Assembly (NCBI GenBank): GCA_001567185.1
Contig: LNFR01000064.1
Coordinates: 1-64,000 of the forward strand
Source: Bacteroidetes bacterium OLB12
Lineage (GTDB): Bacteria > Bacteroidota > Bacteroidia > Cytophagales > Cyclobacteriaceae
Reading direction: 5' to 3'
DNA: 64,000 nucleotides
Positions within the stretch are counted from its first letter, which is position 1; every line of letters begins with the position of its first letter. This document shows positions 1-10,562 of the stretch, one piece after another. Below the pieces are notes generated by a model that saw only the letters and a list, made by a program, of their open reading frames with translations, did not search any database and was not told the origin of the DNA. The position numbers and the translations under genes were made by a program.

Positions 1-12
1 CTTTTGAGTGGC

Positions 13-743
13 TCAAAAATAGGGGGAGCTTACACAGATAGTCGTCAGAAGCAAATACTCGACTTTTGAAAAGCGTTTTGAAAATCCAAGAAATAGTCCC
101 GTAATGATTCCAAGAATTATGAGGCCAGCTTGATAAGGTCTATTCTTATTGTCCAGTTGCTCGATTTTTAATTTGAGTCCGGCCACAGCAGCGTCTCTAT
201 TTTCAAATCCGTACTCAGCTATTATTTGGTCATGAACCGTGTAGTCAATTTTGGCAAATGTTTTGTCAGCGTACTCATTCAATTTTTTGATAATAAATTC
301 TCGAATAGCCCTTCTGTTTTTGGCTTATTCATGAAGTTCAATATTTCCTCGGTGAAAGTCGGGATGTTTTTCTTCAATTCTCCGAATGTCCCTGTCACCG
401 CAGCTACCCCGCTTTTAAGAATACCTAAGAATGTCTGTCCATTTTCCTCAAAGTACCTTTCCTCAAATTCATTTATTTGCTTGAAAAGAAAAGTCGAGAT
501 TTCGTCTCTCATTTTCTCTCGGTTGGCTCCTTCTAAATTGAAGTCTTCTATCTTTTTTGTAATTATTTCAGATAAAATCCTTTTCCACTCGTCAACGCTA
601 AAGAGTCCGTATTTTATTTTAGATAATTCTATTAAGTCCTCCTTTGTTTTTCGTTTTTCAGTCTCGGTCTTGTAAACAGTTACTCCCAGGAACGAAATGC
701 CTGTCAGTAGTAAAATGGTTATCAAGAGTCCTTTATTTCTCAA
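13..743 (-). CDS. Membrane protein of unknown function, probably one gene broken by a frameshift
   Basis: I do not recognise this protein. Two consecutive frames (743 to 279 and 282 to 13) read as one protein of about 244 residues if the T6 run at 283-288 were T7, so a one-base homopolymer deletion is likely. The N-terminal part starts with a hydrophobic segment (around LLITILLLTGISF, residues 6-20) followed by charged, helix-rich sequence. The C-terminal part has a second hydrophobic segment (AGLIILGIITGLFLGF), so both ends may sit in the membrane with the middle facing the periplasm or cytoplasm. No ATG is available: the first part can only start at TTG 743, just after an in-frame stop at 756-758, and the second part could start at TTG 282 with a 4-nt overlap. 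The sequence looks more AT-rich than its neighbours. It could be two coupled small genes or a decayed gene. Confidence 0.5.
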
Positions 744-865
744 TTTTATTCTTGGTCAGTCTTTGTCCGGCAGCATTGCCACCAACACCACTCCGTGGCT
801 TATATTCTTTTATTGGCCACCTAAAATAGCGATAAATTCCCAAATTCAATTGGGCTTCCTGCAAG

Positions 866-3277
866 TTACTCCACCTTCACACCTAAATTCTTACCCAGCA
901 AACTAAACTGTTCAATCCAGGCATCTTCCAATGATTCATGCGGGCGCTGGCGGTTTTCCATCGAAATTTCAAAGTATAGGTTTTGGCTTTTATGAAAATT
1001 GGGCTCCAGGTGAAATTTTTCCAGCAAGGGAAACATCCGGTTGAGCCGCTGCATGCGTTTTACATTCTCACGCTCGCTGCTAATGCGTTTCAGCTCTTTG
1101 AATACACTCTCACTTGCCAGGCGCGAAAGTTTGCCGGGATCTTCAATCTTTAAATTCCAACGCGCCAATTCGGATACAATCCGCTCCATTTCCTTAATAT
1201 TAATCTTGTCGGACTGAAAGGTGCGTATCAAATCCGCATTGAGAATATACTCGAAGGTAGTCTTATATGTGTTTGGAATGGGAATATCGTTATTGGCCAA
1301 GGCATTGATAAGCGGATAATCGCGGTTATAACTCCTGCGCAGTGAGCTCTCCAGTTCGGCCATGCTCTCTTGTGCAATCATATCCAACACCTTGCGCTTT
1401 TCATCCCGAAACAAATGCCAGATGGTATATTTCTCCGAACCAAAATAGGTTTGCATCAGCCCGATTACATCCCCCAGCCGGCCCTCTTCAAATGCTTCTA
1501 CAATTCTGATTTGCACATCAGAGAACCGGTCGTGTTCCATATCCAGCGATATATTGCCTATGATATTATGCTTACCCAGGTACACCACGGCAAACGCAAA
1601 TTTTTTCTCCGATCGGGTAACCAACGATCGTACCTTGGTTATACCCATTACCAGCTTTTGTTCCCCGGCTTCTTTTTTGATAAACGATTCGTTCGAAGTT
1701 ACGTAGTTGAAAATTATCAACGACTCCGGTTCATCTTCAAAAATAGACGACACGGCATAGTGAATGCCCACCCGTTGTAAATTGGTGAGCGAGGGTAGCA
1801 CCATCTTTTTGTAAACTCCCCCCCCATTTTCGTATTGCGCTGCATTGCTGGGTGCTGCTTCCAGTCGTTGAATAAATTCGGGTTCCAGGTCCACATCACC
1901 AATCTGGCTGGCCAACTGAATTACGCGGCAAGCATACTGCATTACCTGGGTGGTTTCAATGCCGGAAATTTCATCGAAAAACCAACCACAACTGGTGTAC
2001 ATTAACATGGCATGCCGTTGAATTTCCAGGATGCGCAAAATGCGGTTAGAACTGGCTTCGCTTAACGCATGGTCTTTCAGAAACCGTTTTACATTTTCAT
2101 CTGAACGTTTCAGTACGATGTTGATATACTCGTTGCGGGCTGCCCATGGGTTACGCAACACCTTTGCGCCTTCCCGTTCAAAAATTTCAATTGCCCTATC
2201 CCGCAGCCAGTCGAGCGCCTCGCGCAACGGCTGCCGCCATAACTGATGCCACCCGGGTTTACCGGAGTTACACCCGCAGTTGCTGCGCCAACGTTCTACA
2301 CCATGCACGCAACTCCACGAGCTGTTTTCAATTATCTCAACCTCATCTTGCGGAGGGAAAAGCTCCATAAACTGTGCATAGTTTGTGAGCCGGGCCTGCC
2401 CGCCTTTCTCAATATAATCGAGGCAATAGGCCAGGGCCATTTCACCATGTTTATGATGGTGTCCATACGTTTCGCCATCGGTGGCAACATGGATTAATTG
2501 CGGTTCATCTCCTTCCTCTAATGCACCCAATAGCCTGTCGGCAAAACGTTTTCCGTCATTCAACAGTCCGTTAAAAGCAATACCCTGCGAGATGTCGCCT
2601 TCATAAAAAAATAATACAATGCTTTTACCGCTGGGCAGGTTACACCGGTAAGGCTTAGTTGTGTTAATGGATTTCTCGTTTACTTCGGTCCATTCGGTAT
2701 CGCCTGTTTTGCGAACCGCCCTGGCCTGCCGTGGAGCAAGTATTGTAAACCGGATGTTGTTTGCAGCAAGTACTTCCAGCGTTTCCGTATCCACAGCCGT
2801 TTCGGCCAGCCACATGCCCGCAGGTTTTCGTCTGAAGCGGGATTCAAAATCGCGAATGCCCCACATAACCTGCGTCTCTTTATCGGCCCGGTTAGCAAGG
2901 GGCATAATCATGTGGTTATATACCTGTGCTACGGCCGATCCGTGTCCATCAAAATTTTTGATACTTAGTTTATCAGCTTCCAGAATAGCTTCGTATGTCT
3001 CGGGTGCATACTGTTCCATCCACGAAAGCAAGGTAGGTCCGAAGTTGAAACTAATGCGTGCATAATTGTTAACAATGTTTTTGATTACCCCCCCTTCGTT
3101 TAAGATTCTGGATGTGGCATTGGGTTCATAACACTCGGCCGTAATTCGCTCGTTCCAGTCATGATAAGGGTGCGAAGAATCCTGCAATTCGATTACTTCC
3201 AGCCAGGCATTCTCGCGCGGTGGCTGATAAAAGTGTCCATGAATACAAACGTACTTGTGTGGCGCTACTCCCAACAT
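866..3277 (-). CDS. Glycoside hydrolase family 57 protein with DUF3536
   Basis: This 803-residue protein is a GH57-type alpha-glucan enzyme of the DUF3536 group. The N-terminal catalytic half has the family signature HGHFYQPPREN near residue 13 and the His/Glu-rich motif ATDGETYGHHHKHGEMA near residue 270; the C-terminal half is the helical DUF3536 region. No signal peptide is visible, so it should act in the cytoplasm. GH57 members are amylases, amylopullulanases or 4-alpha-glucanotransferases; which activity this one has cannot be read from sequence. It is the last gene of the six-gene alpha-glucan operon, 29 nt after glgB, which suggests a role in trimming or remodelling the branched glucan made by GlgE and GlgB. 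The start ATG at 3277 fits the conserved N-terminus. Confidence 0.85.
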   Translation of the reverse strand: MLGVAPHKYVCIHGHFYQPPRENAWLEVIELQDSSHPYHDWNERITAECYEPNATSRILNEGGVIKNIVNNYARISFNFGPTLLSWMEQYAPETYEAILEADKLSIKNFDGHGSAVAQVYNHMIMPLANRADKETQVMWGIRDFESRFRRKPAGMWLAETAVDTETLEVLAANNIRFTILAPRQARAVRKTGDTEWTEVNEKSINTTKPYRCNLPSGKSIVLFFYEGDISQGIAFNGLLNDGKRFADRLLGALEEGDEPQLIHVATDGETYGHHHKHGEMALAYCLDYIEKGGQARLTNYAQFMELFPPQDEVEIIENSSWSCVHGVERWRSNCGCNSGKPGWHQLWRQPLREALDWLRDRAIEIFEREGAKVLRNPWAARNEYINIVLKRSDENVKRFLKDHALSEASSNRILRILEIQRHAMLMYTSCGWFFDEISGIETTQVMQYACRVIQLASQIGDVDLEPEFIQRLEAAPSNAAQYENGGGVYKKMVLPSLTNLQRVGIHYAVSSIFEDEPESLIIFNYVTSNESFIKKEAGEQKLVMGITKVRSLVTRSEKKFAFAVVYLGKHNIIGNISLDMEHDRFSDVQIRIVEAFEEGRLGDVIGLMQTYFGSEKYTIWHLFRDEKRKVLDMIAQESMAELESSLRRSYNRDYPLINALANNDIPIPNTYKTTFEYILNADLIRTFQSDKINIKEMERIVSELARWNLKIEDPGKLSRLASESVFKELKRISSERENVKRMQRLNRMFPLLEKFHLEPNFHKSQNLYFEISMENRQRPHESLEDAWIEQFSLLGKNLGVKVE

Positions 3278-3306
3278 ACAACTAATTTAAACAACAGATA
3301 AAAAAA

Positions 3307-5269
3307 TTACTCCAACTCAAATTCAGCTTTTTCTTCAACAAGTTTTAAAACAGTAGCGCCCAGCGGTGGCAAGGTAATAGACACAGAATAATCGCGATTA
3401 TGGTACTTAACCGGTGATGTGTAGAGGACGGTTTGATTCAACAACCCGCTGCCTCCATACTTCATATTGTCTGAGTTAAAAATTTCTTTATATGTACCGC
3501 GCAAAGGCACACCAATGCGGTAATGCTCCCGCACTTCAGGCGTAAAATTACAAACAATTAAAATGGAGTCTTGTTTGTTTTCGGTTTTGTCGCATAAATA
3601 CAATTACGCTGTTTTCACGATCGGAATAATCTACCCACTCGAAACCCCGGTTATCAAATGGAAACCGAAAACATGCGGGCTCGGTTTTATACAGGTGATT
3701 TAATTCGCGTATAAGGGTAAGCATGCCCTGGTGTGGCGCATAATTTAGTAAATGCCAGTCAAGGCTATTGTCATGATTCCATTCTGCGGTTTGACCAAAC
3801 TCGCCTCCCATAAACAACAGTTTGCTGCCGGGGTGTGTAAACATGTAGGTGAACATTAATCGCAGGTTAGCAAACCTGCGCCATTCGTCACCGGGCATGC
3901 GGCCTATCAATGAACCTTTGCCATGCACCACCTCATCGTGCGAAAGAGGCAGCATGAAATTTTCAGTAAAGGCATACACGATGCTAAATGTAATTTCGTC
4001 CTGGTGGTATTTACGATATACCGGATCGGATTTGAAATAGTGCAGTGTATCGTGCATCCACCCCATCATCCACTTCTGTCCAAATCCCAAACCGCCTAAG
4101 TAAGTTGGTTTTGAAACTCCGGGCCAGGCTGTACTTTCTTCTGCTATGGTAACTACATCAGGAAAATTACCATACACCACTTCGTTAAACTCTTTTAAGA
4201 AGTTAATAGCTTCAATATTTTCATTTCCGCCATATTCGTTTGGTATCCACTCTCCTTCCTTCCGGGAATAATCCAGGTAAAGCATGGAGGCCACGGCATC
4301 TACACGCAATCCATCGGCATGAAAAACATCAATCCAGAACAGGGCATTGCTTATCAGGAATGAGCGTACTTCGGCTCTGCCATAATTGTAGATATAACTA
4401 CTCCAATCCGGATGAAACCCTTTGCGGGGATCGGCATGTTCATATAAATGCGTGCCATCGAATTTATACAAGCCGTGCGCATCGCCCGGAAAATGGGAAG
4501 GAACCCAATCGAGGATTACGCCTATTTCCGCTTCATGCAAGGCATCTACCAACATCATAAAATCCTGCGGCTCGCCAAAACGACTGGTTGGCGCATAGTA
4601 TCCCGTTAGCTGATAACCCCACGATCCAAAAAATGGATGTTCCATAACAGGTAGAAACTCCACGTGGGTAAATCCATTTTCTTTCACGTATTGAACCAGT
4701 TCAATGGCCAGTTCTTTATAGGACAGGGAACGGTTTCCCTCTTCCGGTTTTCTGCGCCAGCTTCCTGCATGCACTTCATAAACGGAATACGGCTTTGATA
4801 CACCCGATTCTTTTTTACGATCGTTCAACCAAACCTGATCTTTCCAGCTGTAGGTATGATCCCACACAATGGAAGCGGTACGCGGAGCAACTTCAGCATA
4901 AAAAGCGAAGGGGTCTGCTTTTTCCAGGTACTCGCCCGTATTGGAATGAATTGCGTATTTGTATGCTTCGCCTTTACCAATGCCCGGAAAAAAACCTTCC
5001 CATATCCCCGACTCGTCCCACCGAGGGGAAAGTTTATGATCGTTGCTGTTCCAGTGGTTGAAATTTCCTATAACCGAAACACTGCGGGCGTTGGGTGCCC
5101 ACACGGCAAAATAAGTTCCTGCCTGCTTTTTGAATGTTGCCAGGTGTGCACCCAGCTTTTCATACAGCTTAAAATGCTTGCCGCTTTTAAACAGGTGTAT
5201 GTCGAAATCGGTGAGTAAACTGAACGAGTCCAGTTCTTCCTTTTTTGTTTTGGATGTTTTCTTTGCCAT
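3307..5269 (-). CDS. glgB: 1,4-alpha-glucan branching enzyme GlgB (frameshifted near 3578-3588)
   Basis: GlgB makes alpha-1,6 branches in linear alpha-glucan. The N-terminal CBM48/early-set domain (FAVWAPNARSVSVIGNFN) precedes a GH13 barrel with intact catalytic motifs: nucleophile in HADGLRVDAVASM, acid in TIAEEST and third Asp in LSHDEVVHGKGS. The reading frame breaks near the C-terminus: the first frame stops at 3548, while the frame ending at 3307 continues with the conserved VCNFTPEVREHY segment. Removing one base from the T4 run at 3578-3581 (or 3585-3588) gives a continuous protein of about 653 residues, so a homopolymer error is more likely than a true truncation. I chose ATG 5269 because it overlaps the treS-mak stop by one base (TGATG); a longer in-frame start at 5353 would lie inside that gene. 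GlgB would branch the polymer produced by GlgE. Confidence 0.85.
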
Positions 5270-8200
5270 CAGCTTTTCTTTTTCCGTTCTTCTTTTACCT
5301 GAAAATACCGGTTCATAAGATAATAAATTCCGCGCAACGGAATGTTTACCCAATCCGGGCGACCGTTCAATTCATATCCTAACTCATAAATTGCTTTTTC
5401 GAGCAGGTAGGTTCTGATCAGAATTTCAGTTTCCAGGTTAGCTTCTGCTTTAAAGTCGATTCGTTCCAGGTAGGCATCCAGGTAAAATCTGCTTATATAG
5501 TGCTGCCATTGTTCAGCCCATTGTTCCAAAAATTCTATATCCTTTTCGCGGTAGTTTTCATTTAGCAGAATTTTTCCGAATGCAGCATAATGAAAAGATC
5601 GCATCATGCCGGCAACATCTTTTAACGGGCTCTTTTTAAGTCTGCGTTCGCTGAAACTAAATCCAGGCTCACCTTCAAAATCGATAATGATAAAATCGTT
5701 TCCGGTAAATAACACCTGCCCCAGGTGATAGTCGCCATGAATGCGGGTTTTAATGCCGTTAATTTTGGTTTGATATACTTCACTGAAACACTCCAGCACC
5801 TTATCTTCAAGATCCAATACTTTTTTTGCCAACGCCTTTGTGTCATCATTCAATTTATCCATGGATTGCTCCAACAACTTAAACCGATCGCGGGTTAATT
5901 TACGCAGTGCCGAGTAGAGCGATCGTTGGTAATTGGCAGTAAAAGCCTCCGGTGCAAAGGCCGGAGTTGATTTATCCGATGCCAGGGCCAGGTGCATTTC
6001 GGCCGTGCGTTGCCCCAGGCGCACCACCCGTTCATAAAAACCACGACCAATAAATTCCTGAATCAACTCGGGTGCATCTTCAAACCGCAGAGCCGGTTTG
6101 TTAATGAGCTGCGGCAATTTTTCTTTTTTTGCTTTAGCCATTACCCGTTCATAGAAGCGTCCTACGGAATCGATGGCCATAATCCATGAATCGCCCTGGT
6201 TCTCCACTTTTTCCTGCAGCAACCCAAACACAATAAGTTTCCCTTCGCTATCGCGAAATTCCACACTGCCGGAATATTTAGGTGCATTCCGAAACGAAGT
6301 ATTCTCTGATAAGAACCGTACAATTTCCAGGTCGGGATTGATTTCGGTTTCGATCTTGCGATAGAATTTAAAAAAGTATTTATCGTTGTAGATTATAGCG
6401 GTATTGCTCGAGTCTGCCTTCAGAATTTTTGATTCTACCTTGCTTGAATTCAGCTTGGCATACACACTGCTGTTAAACTCCAGGGTACCCTCGTCTTCCT
6501 TTATACGTGTTTTGCGATCCATGCTTACAAAAAGGAAATCGCGGAAGCCTTTGTGGTAGCTGCTGTCTAATACAAATCCTGTCTTTCCCTGAATATCGGC
6601 CCGGCAGATTACACTTTGCGTTGTATATTCTACCTTATCTAACATACTATCGGGCGGCATGAAGCACATGGGCAAGAAATAAAGCTCAGGCAACCGCTGC
6701 ACATAGTGCACCTCTACAATAACCAGGTAGTGCGTTTCATTATCCACTTTAAGTGGAATCATTTTGTTTACACTTACCTTTGAGATGGCACGGGCTTTAC
6801 CTCCAAACCATCGGCATTTTTTCATAAACGGTTGCAGCACTTTGCGTTCCAGCACGCGCACCTCGTTGTAATTGCTGAACATGCGCTCCCACGAAAGGTC
6901 TGATTTGAGTAAGAACAGTTCATTTGAACTGGCGCTTTGCTCCTTCTTTTCCGATACATCGGCCTGAAACCAGAAATACCCGTAAGGTCCAATTGTAATA
7001 TGGTATTCACCATCGCCCACGCTCATAAACCGGTTCTGGCTAAATACTTCCGTAATGTCGCAATCTTTAAATGATTTCAGATCAAGCGTAGTAGCCTGGC
7101 TGAATTGCGACAGGTTAGCTACCACAATAACATTTTCCTTCTCATGAACACGGGCAAAACAAAGCACCTTGGAGTTACTGCTTTCAATAAACTTGAGGCT
7201 TCCTTTTCCAAATAGACCCAACCGCTTGCGCATGTTTAACACGTTGCGAATCCACCAAAGCAAGGAAGAAGGATTCTCTTCCTGTGTAGCCACATTAATG
7301 GATTCGTGGCGGTACATCGGGTCTGAAACAACAGGCAGGAATAATTTCTGTGGGTTGGCCGTAGAAAAGCCTGCGTTGATATTCATGTTCCACTGCATGG
7401 GAGTACGCACACCAAACCGATCGCCCAGGTAAATATTATCGCCCATCCCGATTTCATCGCCATAGTATAAAACGGGAGTGCCTGGTAACGAAAACAGAAT
7501 TGCATAGAGCAGTTCAATCTTTCTGCGGTCGTTGTTTAGCAAGGGAGCCAGCCGCCTGCGAATACCAATATTGTGTTTGGTGTCCGGATCGGTAGCATAG
7601 GCTTTGAACAAATAGTCTTTTTCTTCTTCCGTTACCATTTCCAGTCCAATCTCATCGTGGTTGCGTAAAAAAAGCGCCCATTGTGTATTGGGTGGTGTGG
7701 CCGGTGTTTGTTCGAGAATATCAATAATGGGATAGGTATCTTCGGTGCGCAGCCCCAGGTACAGCCGGGGCATTAGCGGGTAATGAAAATTCATGTGGCA
7801 CTCATCGCCCTGGCCAAAGTATTGCGCGGCATCTTCCGGCCACATGTTGGCTTCGGCCAGCAACACGCGGTTATCATAATGCTTATCCACATGCGCCCGA
7901 AGGCGTTTTAAAAAAGCATGGGTTTGTGGAAGGTTTTCACAACTGGTTCCTTCTTCTTCAAACAAGAATGGCACGTTGGCCAACCGAAATCCATCCACGC
8001 CCATCTTCATCCAGAAGTCAACCACTTTAATAATTTCAAGTTGCACTTCGGGGTTTTCGTAATTCAGTTCGGGCTGATGGCGGTAATACCGATGCCAATA
8101 ATACATCTTGGCTTCATTATCCCACGACCAGTTACAGGATTCTTCTTCGGTAAACATAATACGTGCATCCTTGTAGCGGTCAGCCGTGTTGCTCCACACA

Positions 8201-8595
8201 TAATAGTCCTTATAGCGCGAACCTACGCGCGCTTTGCGCGATTTCTGGAACCACGGGTGTTGATCGGAAGTATGATTTAAAACCAATTCGGTTATTACGC
8301 GAATGTTTCTGCGGTGTGCTTCTTTTAAAAATTGTCTAAAGTCGGAAAGGGTACCATAATCGGGGTGTATATCGCAGTACTCGGTAACATCATAGCCATC
8401 GTCTTTCAGTGGCGATGGAAAAAAGGGCAATAACCAGATCGTATTAATGCCCAGATCTTCCAGGTAATCCAATCGCTGAATCAATCCCTGAAAGTCACCA
8501 ATACCATCGGCATTGCTGTCGTGAAATGCTCTAACACTTACTTCATAGATTACCGCATCTTTAAACCAAAGTGCATCTGAGTTCTTGCTTGCCAT
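5269..8595 (-). CDS. treS: TreS-maltokinase fusion with a substituted TreS nucleophile
   Basis: The protein has 1108 residues. Residues 1 to about 545 form a TreS (trehalose synthase, maltose-trehalose interconverting) GH13 domain; about 560 to 1100 form a maltokinase (Pep2/Mak), which makes maltose 1-phosphate from maltose and ATP. The kinase half keeps HGDYHLGQ near residue 955 and the IDFEGEP motif. The TreS half keeps the acid (LLAEANMW, Glu248) and the third Asp (NHDE, Asp314), but the nucleophile motif that normally reads DGFRLDAVP is DGFRLANVP, with Ala206 (codon 7978-7980) where the Asp should be. The region I Asp is also Glu (ITELVLNH, Glu103). These are substitutions, not frame errors, so the TreS half may be inactive or altered while the kinase works. 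The gene lies 2 nt after glgE and overlaps glgB by one base, which points to translational coupling in the GlgE route. Confidence 0.9.
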   Translation of the reverse strand: MASKNSDALWFKDAVIYEVSVRAFHDSNADGIGDFQGLIQRLDYLEDLGINTIWLLPFFPSPLKDDGYDVTEYCDIHPDYGTLSDFRQFLKEAHRRNIRVITELVLNHTSDQHPWFQKSRKARVGSRYKDYYVWSNTADRYKDARIMFTEEESCNWSWDNEAKMYYWHRYYRHQPELNYENPEVQLEIIKVVDFWMKMGVDGFRLANVPFLFEEEGTSCENLPQTHAFLKRLRAHVDKHYDNRVLLAEANMWPEDAAQYFGQGDECHMNFHYPLMPRLYLGLRTEDTYPIIDILEQTPATPPNTQWALFLRNHDEIGLEMVTEEEKDYLFKAYATDPDTKHNIGIRRRLAPLLNNDRRKIELLYAILFSLPGTPVLYYGDEIGMGDNIYLGDRFGVRTPMQWNMNINAGFSTANPQKLFLPVVSDPMYRHESINVATQEENPSSLLWWIRNVLNMRKRLGLFGKGSLKFIESSNSKVLCFARVHEKENVIVVANLSQFSQATTLDLKSFKDCDITEVFSQNRFMSVGDGEYHITIGPYGYFWFQADVSEKKEQSASSNELFLLKSDLSWERMFSNYNEVRVLERKVLQPFMKKCRWFGGKARAISKVSVNKMIPLKVDNETHYLVIVEVHYVQRLPELYFLPMCFMPPDSMLDKVEYTTQSVICRADIQGKTGFVLDSSYHKGFRDFLFVSMDRKTRIKEDEGTLEFNSSVYAKLNSSKVESKILKADSSNTAIIYNDKYFFKFYRKIETEINPDLEIVRFLSENTSFRNAPKYSGSVEFRDSEGKLIVFGLLQEKVENQGDSWIMAIDSVGRFYERVMAKAKKEKLPQLINKPALRFEDAPELIQEFIGRGFYERVVRLGQRTAEMHLALASDKSTPAFAPEAFTANYQRSLYSALRKLTRDRFKLLEQSMDKLNDDTKALAKKVLDLEDKVLECFSEVYQTKINGIKTRIHGDYHLGQVLFTGNDFIIIDFEGEPGFSFSERRLKKSPLKDVAGMMRSFHYAAFGKILLNENYREKDIEFLEQWAEQWQHYISRFYLDAYLERIDFKAEANLETEILIRTYLLEKAIYELGYELNGRPDWVNIPLRGIYYLMNRYFQVKEERKKKS

Positions 8596-8597
8596 GT

Positions 8598-10541
8598 TTA
8601 CATGTTTGACTCGTGAACCTCCAATTTAAACAAATGAAATGGCATTTTATGCGGGTTCAGGTGAACGTAATTCCACTCCTGGGTCCAGGTAAAGTGCTCG
8701 TCTGTAACCAGGTCGTGCAGCTTAACATTAATTTTCTCGCCCAGGCGCAATGTGGCTTTTGGCAACTGCACATATCCGTGTTGGGTATTGTTTGGATCCA
8801 GATTTACAATTACCAATATGATATTGGCCAGGTCATCGGTAGCTTTCAAATAAGCAATAAGCTGGCTGTTTTCAATCGGGCAGAATTGCAAGTTCCAGGT
8901 AGATTGCAAAGCTTTATTTTCCTTGCGTGCTTTATTCAACAGGCTCATAATATCTGTTAACCTGTTTGTGCGTTTCCAGTCGTAATGCCGAACCTCGTAT
9001 TTCTCTGAATTGTAGTACTCCTCTTTTCCTTCTATCGGGCTATTTTCACCAAACTCATAAGGCGGGCCATACACTCCGTAGTTGGAAGAAAGCGTGGCCG
9101 CCAATGCATAGCGAAGGATAAATACATTCTCGCCCTGATGTTGTAAATGATAGGGCAAAATATCCGGAGTATTGGGCCAGAAGTTTGGCCGGAAATAATT
9201 CCGGGATTGACCAAACACCAGATCATTCATATACTCGGTCAATTCCTGTTTTGAAACGCGCCAGGTAAAGTACGTGTAGGATTGTGTAAACCCTACCTTA
9301 GCCAACGAGGCCATAATCTTGGGTCGTGTAAACGCTTCCGACAGGAAGATGATATCCGGATGTTTTTTCTGAACCTCGGCAATTACCCATTGCCAGAAGG
9401 GAATTGGTTTGGTGTGTGGATTATCTATTCTAAAGATTTTTACTCCCTGATCAATCCAATAAATAAACACCGACTTCAACTCTTCCCATAAATTTTTCCA
9501 ATCGTCTGATTCAAAATTGAACGGGTAAATATCCTGGTATTTCTTGGGTGGATTTTCAGCATATTGAATAGACCCATCGGGCCGTTGCTTAAACCAATCC
9601 GGATGGTCTTTTACATACGGGTGGTCTGGCGCGCACTGAAAGGCAATATCCATGGCAATGTCAATACCTACCTTTTTGGCTTCGCTTACCAGATGCTTAA
9701 AATCTTCCAGTGTACCCAATGCAGGTAAAATGGATTTGTGTCCGCCTTCATCGCTTCCAATAGCCCAGGGCGAACCTGGCTCGCCCGGTTGCGAATTCAC
9801 ATTGTTGTTCTTCCCTTTTCGGTTTACTTTTCCAATGGGATGAATAGGTGGAAAGTATAACACATCAAAACCCATGGCGGCAATACGCGGCAACAACCGG
9901 ATGCAATCTTTAAAGGTGCCGTGCTTACCCGCTTCGAACGAAGATGAACGCGGAAAAAATTCATACCAGGCACTGAAGTTTGCCTTGTTGTGTTCAACCT
10001 GAATCACATATTCTTTCTCGCTTCGTGTTACATTTTCGCGCAGCGGGTTTTCGTGCACGATGCGTGCAAAATCTTCACTCAATACATAGTTGATAGCCGT
10101 GTCCTGGTTTTTATCCTCCAGCTTGCGGGCAACACTCAGTAACAACGTATTTGTTTTACCCAGCTGTTTTAGTAACAGTACGCCTTCGGTTAGTTCTACC
10201 GTAACATCTACTTTTGCAAGTGCTTTCTTTTTAAAGCCATCGTACCAGGTTTCAAAATGATCAATCCACGCCTGAACGGTGAATACATAATTTCCTTTTT
10301 CCAGCACGTAGAAAGCAGCATGCCACTCATCGTTATACGTGGGTGTTAATGCAACCCGCATCCACGCTTCCGCACCCTGTTTTTTATACAGCACTTCGCC
10401 CCGTATATGATCATGTCCATCACCAAAAATAGCCGCAGTTACATCTACACGTTCGCCCACGGTTCGCTTGGCCGGATATAATCCATCATCCACTTGTGGT
10501 TGTATATTTTCAATCAATACGCGTTTCTTTCCACTTAACAT
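8598..10541 (-). CDS. glgE: Alpha-1,4-glucan:maltose-1-phosphate maltosyltransferase GlgE
   Basis: GlgE transfers maltosyl units from alpha-maltose 1-phosphate to the non-reducing end of alpha-1,4-glucan. The 647-residue length is normal for the family. The N-terminal domain begins with the typical RVLIENIQPQVDDGLYPAKR segment, and the GH13 barrel (GH13_3 type) shows KIFRIDNPHTKP (nucleophile Asp), FLSEAFTRPK (acid Glu) and NTPDILPY, followed by the GVYGPPYEFGE loop characteristic of GlgE. No signal peptide, so it is cytoplasmic. It is followed after 2 nt by the TreS-maltokinase gene, whose kinase half makes its substrate, and then by glgB, which branches its product. This is the firmest marker that the operon runs the GlgE pathway and not the ADP-glucose route; no glgC or glgA lies in the window. 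Confidence 0.95.
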   Translation of the reverse strand: MLSGKKRVLIENIQPQVDDGLYPAKRTVGERVDVTAAIFGDGHDHIRGEVLYKKQGAEAWMRVALTPTYNDEWHAAFYVLEKGNYVFTVQAWIDHFETWYDGFKKKALAKVDVTVELTEGVLLLKQLGKTNTLLLSVARKLEDKNQDTAINYVLSEDFARIVHENPLRENVTRSEKEYVIQVEHNKANFSAWYEFFPRSSSFEAGKHGTFKDCIRLLPRIAAMGFDVLYFPPIHPIGKVNRKGKNNNVNSQPGEPGSPWAIGSDEGGHKSILPALGTLEDFKHLVSEAKKVGIDIAMDIAFQCAPDHPYVKDHPDWFKQRPDGSIQYAENPPKKYQDIYPFNFESDDWKNLWEELKSVFIYWIDQGVKIFRIDNPHTKPIPFWQWVIAEVQKKHPDIIFLSEAFTRPKIMASLAKVGFTQSYTYFTWRVSKQELTEYMNDLVFGQSRNYFRPNFWPNTPDILPYHLQHQGENVFILRYALAATLSSNYGVYGPPYEFGENSPIEGKEEYYNSEKYEVRHYDWKRTNRLTDIMSLLNKARKENKALQSTWNLQFCPIENSQLIAYLKATDDLANIILVIVNLDPNNTQHGYVQLPKATLRLGEKINVKLHDLVTDEHFTWTQEWNYVHLNPHKMPFHLFKLEVHESNM

Positions 10542-10562
10542 GCTTACAAAAATTTAATTTAC

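Noticed and set aside
226..675. 149-residue plus-strand ORF over the gene at 13-743
   Set aside because: It is opposite a frame with better coding character; its composition is that of an antisense shadow, and it has no recognisable domain.
744..865. Gene or attC-like site between 744 and 865
   Set aside because: Small nested repeats (GGCA-GCAT-TGCC, GCCAC...GTGGC) are present but too short to call a recombination site, and no reading frame is credible.
3578..3588. Programmed ribosomal frameshifting in glgB
   Set aside because: No slippery heptamer with a downstream structure is visible and many unrelated genes show the same kind of break, so error is the simpler explanation.
3307..3603. 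Separate small gene downstream of glgB
   Set aside because: The peptide is the conserved C-terminal domain of GlgB read after a one-base shift.
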